The notes: generated from the letters alone by a model not told the origin. DNA of 44,695 nt from Thiobacillus sp. UBA6205 (GCA_002421825.1 DISR01000004.1:2176-46870), one strand, 5' to 3'; shown: positions 30,663-40,874, numbered from the stretch's first letter. Numbers and translations are program-made.

Positions 30663-32918
30663 TCAGGCTGTCAGCAGAGGCTCGGGGAATTCCAGCCTGA
30701 CCTCGCCTGCCGCATCCACGTCCACGCGCACGCGCCCGCCGTTGGAAAGCCGGCCGAACAGCAGTTCGTCGGCCAGCGCCTTGCGGATGGTGTCCTGGAT
30801 GAGCCGCGCCATGGGCCGCGCGCCCATGTTGGGGTCGAAGCCTTCCTTGCCGAGATGTTCCTTGAGCGCATCGGAGAAGCTGATTTCCACCTTCTTCTCG
30901 TGCAGCTGGTCCTCCAGCTGTATCAGGAACTTGTCCACCACGCGCATCACCACATCGTGGTCGAGCGGCGCGAACTGGATGATGGCATCCAAGCGGTTGC
31001 GGAATTCGGGCGTGAACATGCGCCTGATGTCGGCCATTTCGTCGCCTGTCTTGCTCGCCTGTGCGAAACCGATGGAGGCCCTGGAGAGGTTCTCGGCACC
31101 GGCATTGGTGGTCATGATCAGGATGACGTTGCGGAAATCCACCTTGCGGCCGTTGGTGTCGGTCAGCGTGCCGTGGTCCATGACCTGCAGCAGCACGTTG
31201 TAGATGTCCGGGTGCGCCTTCTCGATCTCGTCCAGCAGCAGCACGGCATGCGGATGCTTGTTGACCGCCTCGGTCAGCAGGCCGCCCTGGTCGAAGCCGA
31301 CATAGCCGGGCGGCGCGCCGATCAGGCGGCTCACGGCGTGGCGCTCCATGTATTCGGACATGTCGAAGCGGGTCAGCTCGATGCCCAGGGTGTAGGCTAG
31401 CTGGCGCGCGACTTCGGTCTTGCCCACCCCGGTGGGGCCGGAGAAGAGGAAGGAGCCGATCGGCTTTTGCGGGTTGCCAAGGCCGCTCCTGGACATCTTG
31501 ATCGCGGCCGCGAGCGCGTCGATGGCCGCATCCTGGCCGAACACCACGGCCTTGAGATCGCGGTCGAGGCGCTTCAGGGATTCGCGGTCGTCCACGGATA
31601 CCGTTTTCGCCGGCACGCGCGCGATCTTGGCGATGATGTCCTCGATCTCCCTGGGCGTGATGACCTTCTTCTGCCTGGACTTGGGCAGGATGCGCTGGGC
31701 CGCGCCGGCCTCGTCGATGACGTCGATGGCCTTGTCCGGCAAATGACGGTCGCTGATGAAGCGCGCCGACAACTGTGCCGCTGTAGAGAGGGCGGAGGCG
31801 GTGTACTTCACGCCATGGTGGTCCTCGAAGCGCGACTTCAGCCCGCGCAGGATGGCCACGGTGTCGTCCACGCTGGGCTCCATCACATCGATCTTCTGAA
31901 AGCGCCGCGACAGCGCGTGGTCCTTCTCGAAGATGCCGCGATATTCGGTGTAGGTGGTGGCGCCGATGCAGCGCAGCTGGCCCGAGCTTAAGGCTGGCTT
32001 CAGCAGGTTGGAGGCATCCAGCGTGCCGCCTGAGGCCGCGCCCGCACCGATCAGGGTATGGATCTCGTCGATGAACAGGATGGCGTCGGCATCGTCGGCC
32101 AGTTGTTTCAGCACGCCCTTGAGGCGCTGTTCGAAGTCGCCGCGATACTTGGTGCCGGCAAGCAGCGTGCCCATGTCCAGCGCATATACCGTGCTGTCGG
32201 CCAGGATGTCTGGCACCGTGCCCTCGACGATGCGGCGCGCCAGACCTTCGGCGATGGCGGTCTTGCCCACGCCCGCCTCGCCCACCAGCAGCGGATTGTT
32301 CTTGCGGCGGCGGCACAGGGTCTGGATCACCCGTTCCAGTTCGGTCTCGCGCCCGATCAACGGGTCGATCTTGCCCGCCAGCGCCTGGGCGTTGAGGTTG
32401 AGGGTGTAGGACTCCAGCGGCGAGCCGGCCGTGCCTTCCTGCGCGGCCTCGGTGGCATCTTCCTGGCGCGGCGTGCCGGCCTGCGGCACCTTGGCGATGC
32501 CGTGGGAAATGAAGTTGACCACGTCCAGGCGCGAGACGCCCTGCTGGTCAAGAAAATAGGCTGCGTGCGAGTCCTTTTCACCGAAGATCGCCACCAGCAC
32601 GTTGGCGCCGGTGACTTCCTTCTTGCCGGAAGACTGCACGTGCAGGATGGCGCGCTGGATCACGCGCTGGAAACCGAGCGTGGGCTGGGTGTCGACTTCG
32701 CCCTCGCCTTCCGCCCTGGGCGCATGCTCCTCGATGAATTCGGTCAGCTTCTTGCGCAGCTCGTCGAGGCTGGCACCGCAGGCGCGCAACACCTCGGCCG
32801 CGGACGGGTTGTCCAGCATCGCCAGCAGCAGATGTTCGACCGTGATGAACTCGTGCCGCTTCTGGCGCGCGTCCATGAAGGCCATGTGCAAGCTGACTTC
32901 GAGTTCCTGCGCAATCAT
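30663..32918 (-). CDS. clpA: ATP-dependent Clp protease ATP-binding subunit ClpA
   Basis: The AAA+ unfoldase that feeds substrates to ClpP. The 751 residues hold an N-domain (about 1-145) that docks ClpS, a first AAA+ module with Walker A GEAGVGKT at 213-220, and a second with GPTGVGKT near 495. The ClpP-docking loop reads SIGF, the IG-[FL] form. RMFTPEFRNRLDAII precedes the C-terminal small domain. It is transcribed with clpS, whose stop lies 7 bp before the clpA ATG. Confidence 0.97.
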   Translation of the reverse strand: MIAQELEVSLHMAFMDARQKRHEFITVEHLLLAMLDNPSAAEVLRACGASLDELRKKLTEFIEEHAPRAEGEGEVDTQPTLGFQRVIQRAILHVQSSGKKEVTGANVLVAIFGEKDSHAAYFLDQQGVSRLDVVNFISHGIAKVPQAGTPRQEDATEAAQEGTAGSPLESYTLNLNAQALAGKIDPLIGRETELERVIQTLCRRRKNNPLLVGEAGVGKTAIAEGLARRIVEGTVPDILADSTVYALDMGTLLAGTKYRGDFEQRLKGVLKQLADDADAILFIDEIHTLIGAGAASGGTLDASNLLKPALSSGQLRCIGATTYTEYRGIFEKDHALSRRFQKIDVMEPSVDDTVAILRGLKSRFEDHHGVKYTASALSTAAQLSARFISDRHLPDKAIDVIDEAGAAQRILPKSRQKKVITPREIEDIIAKIARVPAKTVSVDDRESLKRLDRDLKAVVFGQDAAIDALAAAIKMSRSGLGNPQKPIGSFLFSGPTGVGKTEVARQLAYTLGIELTRFDMSEYMERHAVSRLIGAPPGYVGFDQGGLLTEAVNKHPHAVLLLDEIEKAHPDIYNVLLQVMDHGTLTDTNGRKVDFRNVILIMTTNAGAENLSRASIGFAQASKTGDEMADIRRMFTPEFRNRLDAIIQFAPLDHDVVMRVVDKFLIQLEDQLHEKKVEISFSDALKEHLGKEGFDPNMGARPMARLIQDTIRKALADELLFGRLSNGGRVRVDVDAAGEVRLEFPEPLLTA

Positions 32919-32925
32919 GATTACC

Positions 32926-33237
32926 TCAAGCTTTCTCCATCGTACACTGCAAAGGGTGCTGGTTGTCCCTGGCGTAGCGGGTCACCTGCTCCACCTTGGT
33001 GCTGGCGATATCCCTGGGATAAACGCCGCAAATCCCCACGCCCTCCGTATGCACTTTGAGCATGATTTGCGTCGCCCGTTCACGGTCCATGCCAAAAAAA
33101 CGCTGCAACACCATCACTACGAATTCCATGGGCGTGTAATCGTCATTCAGCAACAGCACCTTGTACAGCGGCGGCGGTTTGGCTTTTGCCTTGGCCGGCT
33201 CGAGCACGGTACCTGCTTCGCGTTTAACTGCCATCAT
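32926..33237 (-). CDS. clpS: ATP-dependent Clp protease adaptor ClpS
   Basis: ClpS binds N-terminal destabilising residues (N-degrons) and hands them to ClpA. The 103-residue protein has an unstructured N-terminal tail (to about 23), LLNDDYTPMEFV with Asn31 and Asp32, and KVHTEGVG with His63; these residues hold the alpha-amino group of the substrate. Two adjacent ATGs (33237 and 33234) are possible starts. A good promoter lies about 30 bp upstream. Confidence 0.96.
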   Translation of the reverse strand: MMAVKREAGTVLEPAKAKAKPPPLYKVLLLNDDYTPMEFVVMVLQRFFGMDRERATQIMLKVHTEGVGICGVYPRDIASTKVEQVTRYARDNQHPLQCTMEKA

Positions 33238-33263
33238 TCGGAATGTAGCCCATAACAGTTCCT

Positions 33264-33292
33264 ATATTTGATGAGCCGGAAAGAATTTTCAA
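33264..33292 (-). promoter_or_regulatory. Candidate promoter of clpS-clpA
   Basis: On the minus strand TTGAAA (33287-33292), 17 bp, AAATAT (33264-33269), ending 27 bp before the clpS ATG. The -35 is good and the -10 moderate. Confidence 0.5.
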
Positions 33293-33404
33293 CCCCGTGT
33301 CGATGAGGGGCAGGGACAGGGGTTGTGGCGGCTTGCTGGGAGGGCCGACTGCCCCTGCGAGACCGAGATTTTTCAAAGGGGGGATTGTTCGCTCCGCGAA
33401 CCCT

Positions 33405-33433
33405 GGGGGTTCTCACCCCCCCCTTCTCCGCCA
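33405..33433 (+). repeat. Inverted remnant of the tRNA-Ser 3' end
   Basis: The + strand here reads like the T-arm, acceptor and CCA of the minus-strand tRNA-Ser: GGGGG, a 7-base loop, CCCCC, then TTCTCCG and CCA. The T-loop is altered (TTCTCAC for TTCGAAT) and two extra C are present. The similarity continues past CCA through the A/T-rich spacer into the terminator stem, so the whole block 33405-33503 is one long inverted repeat centred on the terminator. It is not a functional tRNA. Confidence 0.75.
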
Positions 33434-33440
33434 AACAAAT

Positions 33441-33469
33441 AAAAAAAAGCCCCATTCGGGGCATTTTTT
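33441..33469. terminator. Bidirectional terminator downstream of tRNA-Ser
   Basis: GCCCC, loop ATTC, GGGGC with A8 on the left and ATTTTTTA on the right, so a T-run follows the stem in both directions. It lies a few bases past the tRNA CCA end. Confidence 0.88.
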
Positions 33470-33472
33470 ATT

Positions 33473-33564
33473 TGGCGGAGAAGGGGGGATTCGAACCCCC
33501 GATACGGGAGAACCCGTATGCCGGATTTCGAATCCGGTGCATTCAACCACTCTGCCACCTCTCC
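33473..33564 (-). tRNA. tRNA-Ser (anticodon CGA)
   Basis: A 92-nt tRNA on the minus strand. Acceptor GGAGAGG pairs with CTTCTCC (one G-T); anticodon stem CCGGA/TCCGG with loop TTCGAAA, anticodon CGA; a long variable arm (ATACGGG TTCT CCCGTAT) typical of tRNA-Ser; T-loop TTCGAAT; discriminator G and encoded CCA. It reads UCG codons. Confidence 0.97.
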
Positions 33565-33614
33565 GCGTGGTTTCGCTTGGGTATTGCTGTTGTTCACAGA
33601 ACAGCGAAGGCGCG

Positions 33615-33643
33615 ATTTTACATGGAGTTTGCCGCTCGCCCAA
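33615..33643 (-). promoter_or_regulatory. Candidate promoter of tRNA-Ser
   Basis: On the minus strand TTGGGC (33638-33643), 17 bp, TAAAAT (33615-33620), followed by a GC-rich CGCGCC discriminator. It implies a leader of roughly 45 nt before the mature tRNA. mltF diverges from the same region. Confidence 0.6.
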
Positions 33644-33676
33644 CCCAAATTTGACTGCATAGGCTAGACTCGCGTC

Positions 33677-35068
33677 ATGATCCGCGCCTTGTGTTTGGGC
33701 TGGCTGGTCTTGCTGATCACTCTGCAAGGATGCAGCCGCCCAGTGCCCGATCCAGACGCCAGCAATGAACTGGTGGTCTCTGTCCCATACGGTCCCGCCA
33801 CATACTACCTCGATGCCGAAGGCAAGCCTGCAGGCTATACGCACGACGTGGTGCAGGCTTTCGCGGCCAGGCACGGCTGGTCGGTGAAATGGCAGGAAAC
33901 CGAGGTTTTTTCCGAGCTCTTCACCGCCCTGCGCGAGCAGGGCAGCCACATGGTCGCCGCCAACCTCATATCCGCATCGGTCGACGAATTGCAACTGCTG
34001 CCCGGGCCGATGCTGTTCGATACGCGGGTGGTGGTGGTCACGCGCTATCCGATCCCGAGAATCCGCAATCTGGCCGACCTCGCCAGGCTGAACATCGCAG
34101 TCGCGCTCGGCGCCGGGCACATATCGCTGCTCGAATCCGCGCGCCGCAAGTACCCCAAGCTGAAATGGACGATCCTGGACGATACTTTCCCCGAGGGCCT
34201 GCTCGCCAAGCTGGATGAAAGGGAATTCGACGCGGTCGTGGTGAACGAGCAGGACTTCGATCTGGCGCGCAACCAGTATCCGTCCCTGCGCATCGCCTAC
34301 GAACTGTCGAAACAGGAGCCGGTGGTCTGGGCCCTGCCCCACGGCACCAGCAAGCCGCTGCTCACCAAGCTCAACCGCTTCTTCATCGAGGCGCGCCGGG
34401 ACGGCACGCTGCAAAAGCTTTATGAGCGCCACTACGGGCACGTCAAGCGCCTGGAGCCGGCTCATGCCGAAGGCATTCTCGAACGCCGGCTGTCGATCCT
34501 GCCGCGCTATCGCAAGCACTTCCATGAAGCCCAGGAGCAGACTTCGCTGGACTGGCGTCTGCTGGGCGCCATCGGCTACCAGGAATCCAAGTGGGACCCC
34601 TTCGCCACCTCGCCCACCGGCGTGCGCGGGCTGATGATGCTGACGGGCGAAACGGCGGACCGCATGGGCATCAGCGACCGCCTCGACGCACGGCAGAGCA
34701 TCCTGGGCGGGGCGAAATACCTGGTGCTGCTGAAGGACAGCCTGCCGGACCGCATCGCGGAGCCCGACCGCACCTGGCTGGCACTCGCCGCCTACAACCA
34801 GGGCATCGGCCACCTCGAAGACGCGCGGCGCATCGCCCAGGCCAAGGGCATGAACCCGGACAGCTGGGCGGATGTGAAGCAGACCCTGCCGCTGCTGGCG
34901 CGCGGCGGATTCGAGCAATTCACGAAGTACGGCTATGCGCGCGGCGGCGAGGCGGTGATCTTCGTCGAGAGCATCCGCAGCTATTACGACATCCTGTTGC
35001 GTCTGGAGAAAGAACACCGGCCGCTGCTCATGGGCCAGGGCAGCCGCGGCAAGCTGGCACTCAACTGA
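33677..35068 (+). CDS. mltF: Membrane-bound lytic murein transglycosylase F
   Basis: A 463-residue outer-membrane lipoprotein that cleaves peptidoglycan glycan strands with 1,6-anhydro ring formation. The signal ends in the lipobox LQGC (Cys19). Residues about 30-270 are a periplasmic-binding-protein-like domain (family 3) that regulates activity. Residues about 285-440 are the SLT domain with the catalytic Glu in GYQESKWDP, then SPTGVRGLMMLT and AAYNQGIGHL. It is slightly shorter than E. coli MltF. Divergent from tRNA-Ser. Confidence 0.94.
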   Translation: MIRALCLGWLVLLITLQGCSRPVPDPDASNELVVSVPYGPATYYLDAEGKPAGYTHDVVQAFAARHGWSVKWQETEVFSELFTALREQGSHMVAANLISASVDELQLLPGPMLFDTRVVVVTRYPIPRIRNLADLARLNIAVALGAGHISLLESARRKYPKLKWTILDDTFPEGLLAKLDEREFDAVVVNEQDFDLARNQYPSLRIAYELSKQEPVVWALPHGTSKPLLTKLNRFFIEARRDGTLQKLYERHYGHVKRLEPAHAEGILERRLSILPRYRKHFHEAQEQTSLDWRLLGAIGYQESKWDPFATSPTGVRGLMMLTGETADRMGISDRLDARQSILGGAKYLVLLKDSLPDRIAEPDRTWLALAAYNQGIGHLEDARRIAQAKGMNPDSWADVKQTLPLLARGGFEQFTKYGYARGGEAVIFVESIRSYYDILLRLEKEHRPLLMGQGSRGKLALN

Positions 35069-35080
35069 TTACATAAAAGG

Positions 35081-35190
35081 CTGGATTGCCGCGTCCCGCC
35101 ACGCTGCGCTCGCGGCTAAAGGCTGAATACGCTCCTCGCAATGACGCTCCAACCGTTCATCGCGAGGGCCGCGGTCCCGTGGCGATCCAG
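35081..35190. repeat. Dispersed palindromic repeat with CTGGAT ends
   Basis: A 110-bp intergenic block begins CTGGATTGCCGCGTCCCG and ends with its near-complement (…CGTGGCGATCCAG). Inside are CGCTCGCGGCTAA and CTCCTCGCAATGACG, phrases typical of the 'GTCATTGCGAGGAGCG' intergenic repeats common in many bacterial genomes. It lies between convergent mltF and serS and may double as a terminator. Other copies should exist elsewhere in the genome. Confidence 0.7.
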
Positions 35191-35201
35191 TTCAGAAAAG
35201 C

Positions 35202-36479
35202 CTAACCTCCAAGCTTTTCCACACCGCCCATGTAAGGCACCAGCGCCGCGGGGATGCTGACGCTGCCGTCGGCATTCTGGCAGTTCTCAAGTATCGCCAC
35301 CAGGGTGCGGCCGACGGCAAGACCGGAGCCGTTCAGGGTGTGCACCAGTTCGGGCTTGTTCTTCTCGTTGCGGTAGCGCGCCTGCATGCGCCGCGCCTGG
35401 AAGGCCTCGAAGCTGGAGCAGGAGGAAATCTCGCGATAGGTGTTCTGCGCCGGCAGCCACACTTCCAGGTCGTAGGTCTTGGCGCTGCCAAAGCCCATGT
35501 CGCCGGTGCACAGCAGCATTTTCCGATACGGCAAACCGAGCAGCTGCAGGATCTTCTCGGCGTGGCCGGTGAGCTCCTCGTGCGCGGCATGGGAGTCCTC
35601 CGGCTTCACGATCTGCACCAGCTCCACCTTGTCGAACTGGTGCTGGCGGATCATGCCGCGGGTGTCGCGCCCGTAGGAGCCGGCCTCGGAGCGGAAGCAC
35701 GGCGTGTGCGCCACGTACTTGCGCGGCAGGCTCTCGGCGGCCAGGATTTCGCCGCGCGCGAGGTTGGTCACCGGGACTTCGGCGGTGGGGATGAGATAGA
35801 GCTTTTCGTCGGCGTTCTTGAAGGTGGCGAACAGGTCTTCCTCGAACTTGGGCAAATTGCCGGTGCCGAACAGGCTGTCGGCGTTGACCAGGTAGGGCAC
35901 GTAGACTTCCGTGTAGCCGTGCTCGCGCGTGTGCACGTCGAGCATGAACTGAGCGAGCGCGCGGTGCAAGCGAGCCACCCCGCCCTTCATCACGGCAAAG
36001 CGCGCGCCCGAGAGCTTGGCGCCGGACTCGAAATCGAGGCCCAGGGCAGCGCCGACGTCGACATGGTCCTTTACTTCAAAGTCAAAAGTGCGCGGCGTGC
36101 CCCAGCGCGAGACCTCGACGTTTTCGTCCGCATCCTTGCCGGCAGGCACCGATTCGTGCGGCAGGTTGGGCACGCCGGCGAGCAGGTCCTGCATGCGCGC
36201 CTGGATGTAGGCGAGCTTCTCTTCCGCCGCCTTCAGCTCGTCGCCCAGCCCGGCCACCTGCGCCATGATGGGCGCCACGTCCTCGCCCCTGGACTTGGCG
36301 ATACCGATGCTCTTGGACAGGCTGTTGCGCGAGGCCTGCAGTTCCTGGGTGCGGGTCTGCACCGACTTGCGGTCGGCTTCCAGCGCGTTGAATTCGGCCA
36401 CGTCGAGTTCGAAGCCGCGGGTCTTGAGTTTGGCTGCCACGCCTTCGATGTCGGCGCGCAGAAGTTGTATGTCCAGCAT
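35202..36479 (-). CDS. serS: Seryl-tRNA synthetase
   Basis: Charges tRNA-Ser; class II synthetase, 425 residues. The N-terminal coiled-coil arm (about 30-100) grips the long variable arm of tRNA-Ser. Class II motif 2 is FRSEAGSYGRDTRGMIRQHQ (about 262-281) and motif 3 is GSGLAVGRTLVAILEN near 390. AGGAAC precedes the ATG at 36479. It is the last gene of the ftsK-lolA-rarA-serS series and is separated from rarA by hairpin element 3. Confidence 0.97.
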   Translation of the reverse strand: MLDIQLLRADIEGVAAKLKTRGFELDVAEFNALEADRKSVQTRTQELQASRNSLSKSIGIAKSRGEDVAPIMAQVAGLGDELKAAEEKLAYIQARMQDLLAGVPNLPHESVPAGKDADENVEVSRWGTPRTFDFEVKDHVDVGAALGLDFESGAKLSGARFAVMKGGVARLHRALAQFMLDVHTREHGYTEVYVPYLVNADSLFGTGNLPKFEEDLFATFKNADEKLYLIPTAEVPVTNLARGEILAAESLPRKYVAHTPCFRSEAGSYGRDTRGMIRQHQFDKVELVQIVKPEDSHAAHEELTGHAEKILQLLGLPYRKMLLCTGDMGFGSAKTYDLEVWLPAQNTYREISSCSSFEAFQARRMQARYRNEKNKPELVHTLNGSGLAVGRTLVAILENCQNADGSVSIPAALVPYMGGVEKLGG

Positions 36480-36506
36480 GATTTGTTCCTAAAACCAGAA
36501 AAACTT

Positions 36507-36583
36507 TTAACAGGGAGGAACGGGAGGTAAAGGAGGAAGGCAATAACATTTTTCCTCACTTGCCTCTCTTACCTCCCTGTTTA
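36507..36583. repeat. 9-nt-unit hairpin element, copy 3
   Basis: A 77-bp hairpin with AACAGGGAGG (36509) and CCTCCCTGTT (36572). Read on the minus strand it begins AACAGGGAGGTAAGAGAGG, the same as copy 1, with later substitutions. Its right arm has units AGGGAGGAA, CGGGAGGTA and AAGGAGGAA. AAAAAA precedes and AAAAGTTTTT follows on the minus strand, between rarA and serS. It is the same length as copy 1 and clearly homologous. Confidence 0.87.
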
Positions 36584-36603
36584 TCGTTTTTTCTCTGCGT
36601 TCC

Positions 36604-37914
<1,311 letters not shown>

Positions 37915-37916
37915 GC

Positions 37917-38528
37917 TTAATCCGAGATGACATCCGCATTCTTGGGCGGCGTAAATTTGAATTCACTGGCACTCACCGCCGGGTTCTTCACCATGCCGGA
38001 AAACTTGAGCAGCGTGGTCTGGCCGAACGTGTCCTTCAGTTCCATCGCGGCCAGGGTGTTGCCGGCAAAGCCCATGCGCACGGCTTCGAAAGTGCTTTCC
38101 TTGTCCCTGGGGCGCGCTTCCAGCCATTCCAGGCCGTCGTTCGCGCCGGCATCCTTCAAGCTGAAATGTTTTTCGATGTCGTTGCTGCCGGCCAGCAGCG
38201 CGGCCGGGCTGGAGCCGAGCGCGTCGCCCAGCTTCCTGACCGTGACCTGCTCGAGGTCGGCGTCGTAGATCCACAGCTTGCTGCCGTCGCCCACGATCAA
38301 TTGTTCGTAGGGCTTCTGGTACACCCAGCGGAATTTGCCCGGGCGCGAAAAGGACAGCGTGCCTTCGGACTTCTGGCGCAGCTTGCCGTTCTGGTCCAGC
38401 ACGGCCTGGCTGAAACTGGCCTTGGCGGTGCGGGTATCGCCGATGAAGGCCTTGAGCGCGTCGACGCCGCCGGCAAAGACGGCGGGCGAAATCAGCAACA
38501 GGGGAAACAGCAAATGGCGAATTTTCAT
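37917..38528 (-). CDS. lolA: Outer-membrane lipoprotein carrier protein LolA
   Basis: The periplasmic chaperone that shuttles lipoproteins from LolCDE to LolB. The 203-residue protein has a signal peptide (LLFPLLLISPAVFAG, cleavage after VFA) and the LolA half-barrel features KASFSQ, GTLSFSRPGKFRW and YEQLIVGDG. It sits between ftsK and rarA, the usual order in proteobacteria. No clear Shine-Dalgarno is visible before the ATG at 38528. Confidence 0.95.
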   Translation of the reverse strand: MKIRHLLFPLLLISPAVFAGGVDALKAFIGDTRTAKASFSQAVLDQNGKLRQKSEGTLSFSRPGKFRWVYQKPYEQLIVGDGSKLWIYDADLEQVTVRKLGDALGSSPAALLAGSNDIEKHFSLKDAGANDGLEWLEARPRDKESTFEAVRMGFAGNTLAAMELKDTFGQTTLLKFSGMVKNPAVSASEFKFTPPKNADVISD

Positions 38529-38585
38529 GGTGGGCAGAGTTGTGGCTGGGACTTCCCTTTGGCCCGCGAACGGCTGCGGGGTTCC

Positions 38586-40874
38586 TCAATTCTCCGGCTT
38601 GGGCGCGATGACTTCGCGATTGCCGTTGGGCTGCATCGCCGACACCAGGCCGGCTTTTTCCATGGCTTCGATCATGCGCGCGGCACGGTTGTAGCCGATG
38701 CGCAGATGGCGCTGCACCGCGGAGATGGAGGCGCGGCGGCTCTTGATGACGATTTGCACGGCCTGGTCGTAGAGCGGGTCGGACTCGGCATCCGCGCCGC
38801 CCTCGCCTTCCATGGCCTCGGCGGATTCTTCCGGGCTGTCGAGCATGCCTTCGATGTATTCCGGCTCGCCCAGGGCCTTGAGGTAATCCACCACGCGGTG
38901 CACTTCGCCGTCGGAGACGAAGGCGCCATGCACGCGGCTGGGCAGGCCGATGCCCGGCGGCAGGTAGAGCATGTCGCCCTGGCCGAGCAAGGCTTCCGCC
39001 CCCTGCTGGTCGAGGATGGTGCGGGAGTCGATCTTGCTTGATACCTGGAAGGCGATGCGCGTGGGGATGTTGGCCTTGATGAGTCCGGTGATGACGTCCA
39101 CCGACGGGCGCTGGGTGGCGAGGATGAGATGGATGCCGGCGGCGCGCGCCTTCTGCGCCAGGCGCGCGATGAGTTCCTCGACCTTCTTGCCCACCACCAT
39201 CATGAGGTCGGCGAGTTCGTCGATCACCACCACGATGTGCGGCAGCGGTTCCAGCGGCTCCGGGTTCTCCGGCGTGAGGCTGAAGGGATGCGTGAGCGGC
39301 TTGCCGGCCTTCTTGGCGTCGCGGATTTTCTGGTTGAAGCCCGCGAGGTTGCGCACGCCCACGGCCGACATCAATTTGTAGCGGCGATCCATTTCGCCCA
39401 CGCACCAGTGCAGCGCGGCGGCGGCCTGGCGCATGTCGGTGACCACGGGCGCCAGCAGGTGCGGAATGCCTTCATAGACCGACAGTTCCAGCATCTTGGG
39501 ATCGACCATGATGAGGCGCACGGTATCGGGCCCCGCCTTGTAGATCAGCGACAGGATCATGGCGTTGATGCCCACCGACTTGCCGGAGCCGGTGGTGCCG
39601 GCCACCAAGAGGTGCGGCATCCTGGCAAGATCGGCCACCACCGGGTTGCCGGCGATGTCCTTGCCCAGCGCCACGGTGAGCGGGCTGCCCATGTCGTGAT
39701 AGACCTTGGAGCCGAGGATCTCCGAGAGGTGCACCATCTGACGAGATGGATTGGGGATTTCCAGGCCCATGGTGTGCTTGCCGGGGATGGCTTCCACCAC
39801 GCGGATGCTCACCACCGACAACGTGCGCGCGAGATCCTTCGAGAGGTTGACGATCTGGCTGCCCTTCACGCCAATGGCAGGCTCGATTTCGTAACGGGTG
39901 ATGACCGGGCCGGGCGAGGCCGACACCACCTTCACCTCCACGCCGAATTCCTTGAGCTTGCGCTCGATCATCAGCGAGGTGTATTCCAGTGCTTCCTTGC
40001 CCACCGGCTCTGCAGTCTCCGTGGCCTCGTCCAGCAGGTGCAGCGGCGGCAGCGGCGAATCCGGCAGCTCGCGGAACAGCGGGGTCTGCTTTTCCTGTTC
40101 GACGCGCGGCGACTTGGCCACCTCGGTGACCACGGGCTCGATGCGGAGGGGCTTGGCGACCTCCAGCCTCCTCTTTTCCTCGGCCACTGCCTCCTCGCGC
40201 TTTAGCAGCGCGGCCTGGCCGATCTTCTCGTCGCGCTTGCGCTGATAGTAGCCGATGGCCGTCCACCAGCCGCGTTCCAGCCATTCGCCGCAGGTTTCGG
40301 CGATGCGCAGCCAGGACAGGCCTGAATACAGGCTGAAGCCGATACCCATGCCGATCAGCAGCAGCAGCGTGCCGCCGGTGAAGCCGGTCAACGACTGGAA
40401 CAGCCCGCCGATGCCCTGGCCGACGATGCCGCCGGCGCCATGCGGAAGTCCCTGCAGCGACCACAGGCGCAAGTATTCGAGGGCGCCGGAAGACAACACC
40501 AGCAGCGCGAAACCGCCCAAGGCCACCGCGCGATGGCGGCGGCTGCTCAGCGGCTCCTCGTCGAGATGGCGGAACAGCCAAACCGAATAACCCACGGCCA
40601 GCACCACCAGCCACCAGGCCGAATAACCCAGGAGCCCAAGCGACAGGTCGGATATCCAGGCGCCCAGGCTGCCGGCCAGATTGGCCGGCTCAACAGCTTC
40701 CGCGCCGGTAGTGAAAAAACCGGCATCGTCCAGGCTGTGCGTCAGCAGCATGGCGGCAAGGAACAGCGCGGCCGCCAATACGGCGATGGCGCGGGCTTCG
40801 CGCAGCAGCTTGAGCATGCGGGGCGGCAGCGGTTCGGCGGTGCGGGTGCGGGAATGGCGTTTGGCCTGCGACAT
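38586..40874 (-). CDS. ftsK: DNA translocase FtsK
   Basis: Division-septum DNA pump that segregates chromosome termini and activates XerCD. The 762-residue protein has four membrane segments (about 28-48, 75-98, 118-135 and 165-190), a short linker (about 215-280), the RecA-like motor with Walker A GTTGSGKS near 425 and Walker B VVVIDELADLMMV near 545, and the C-terminal winged-helix gamma domain (SISAVQRHLRIGYNRAARM) that reads KOPS sites. Its linker is much shorter than that of E. coli FtsK. First gene of the ftsK-lolA-rarA-serS series. Confidence 0.97.
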   Translation of the reverse strand: MSQAKRHSRTRTAEPLPPRMLKLLREARAIAVLAAALFLAAMLLTHSLDDAGFFTTGAEAVEPANLAGSLGAWISDLSLGLLGYSAWWLVVLAVGYSVWLFRHLDEEPLSSRRHRAVALGGFALLVLSSGALEYLRLWSLQGLPHGAGGIVGQGIGGLFQSLTGFTGGTLLLLIGMGIGFSLYSGLSWLRIAETCGEWLERGWWTAIGYYQRKRDEKIGQAALLKREEAVAEEKRRLEVAKPLRIEPVVTEVAKSPRVEQEKQTPLFRELPDSPLPPLHLLDEATETAEPVGKEALEYTSLMIERKLKEFGVEVKVVSASPGPVITRYEIEPAIGVKGSQIVNLSKDLARTLSVVSIRVVEAIPGKHTMGLEIPNPSRQMVHLSEILGSKVYHDMGSPLTVALGKDIAGNPVVADLARMPHLLVAGTTGSGKSVGINAMILSLIYKAGPDTVRLIMVDPKMLELSVYEGIPHLLAPVVTDMRQAAAALHWCVGEMDRRYKLMSAVGVRNLAGFNQKIRDAKKAGKPLTHPFSLTPENPEPLEPLPHIVVVIDELADLMMVVGKKVEELIARLAQKARAAGIHLILATQRPSVDVITGLIKANIPTRIAFQVSSKIDSRTILDQQGAEALLGQGDMLYLPPGIGLPSRVHGAFVSDGEVHRVVDYLKALGEPEYIEGMLDSPEESAEAMEGEGGADAESDPLYDQAVQIVIKSRRASISAVQRHLRIGYNRAARMIEAMEKAGLVSAMQPNGNREVIAPKPEN

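Noticed and set aside
33405..33433. Second functional tRNA-Ser on the + strand
   Set aside because: Only the T-arm, acceptor 3' strand and CCA are present, with a broken T-loop and no D or anticodon arm.
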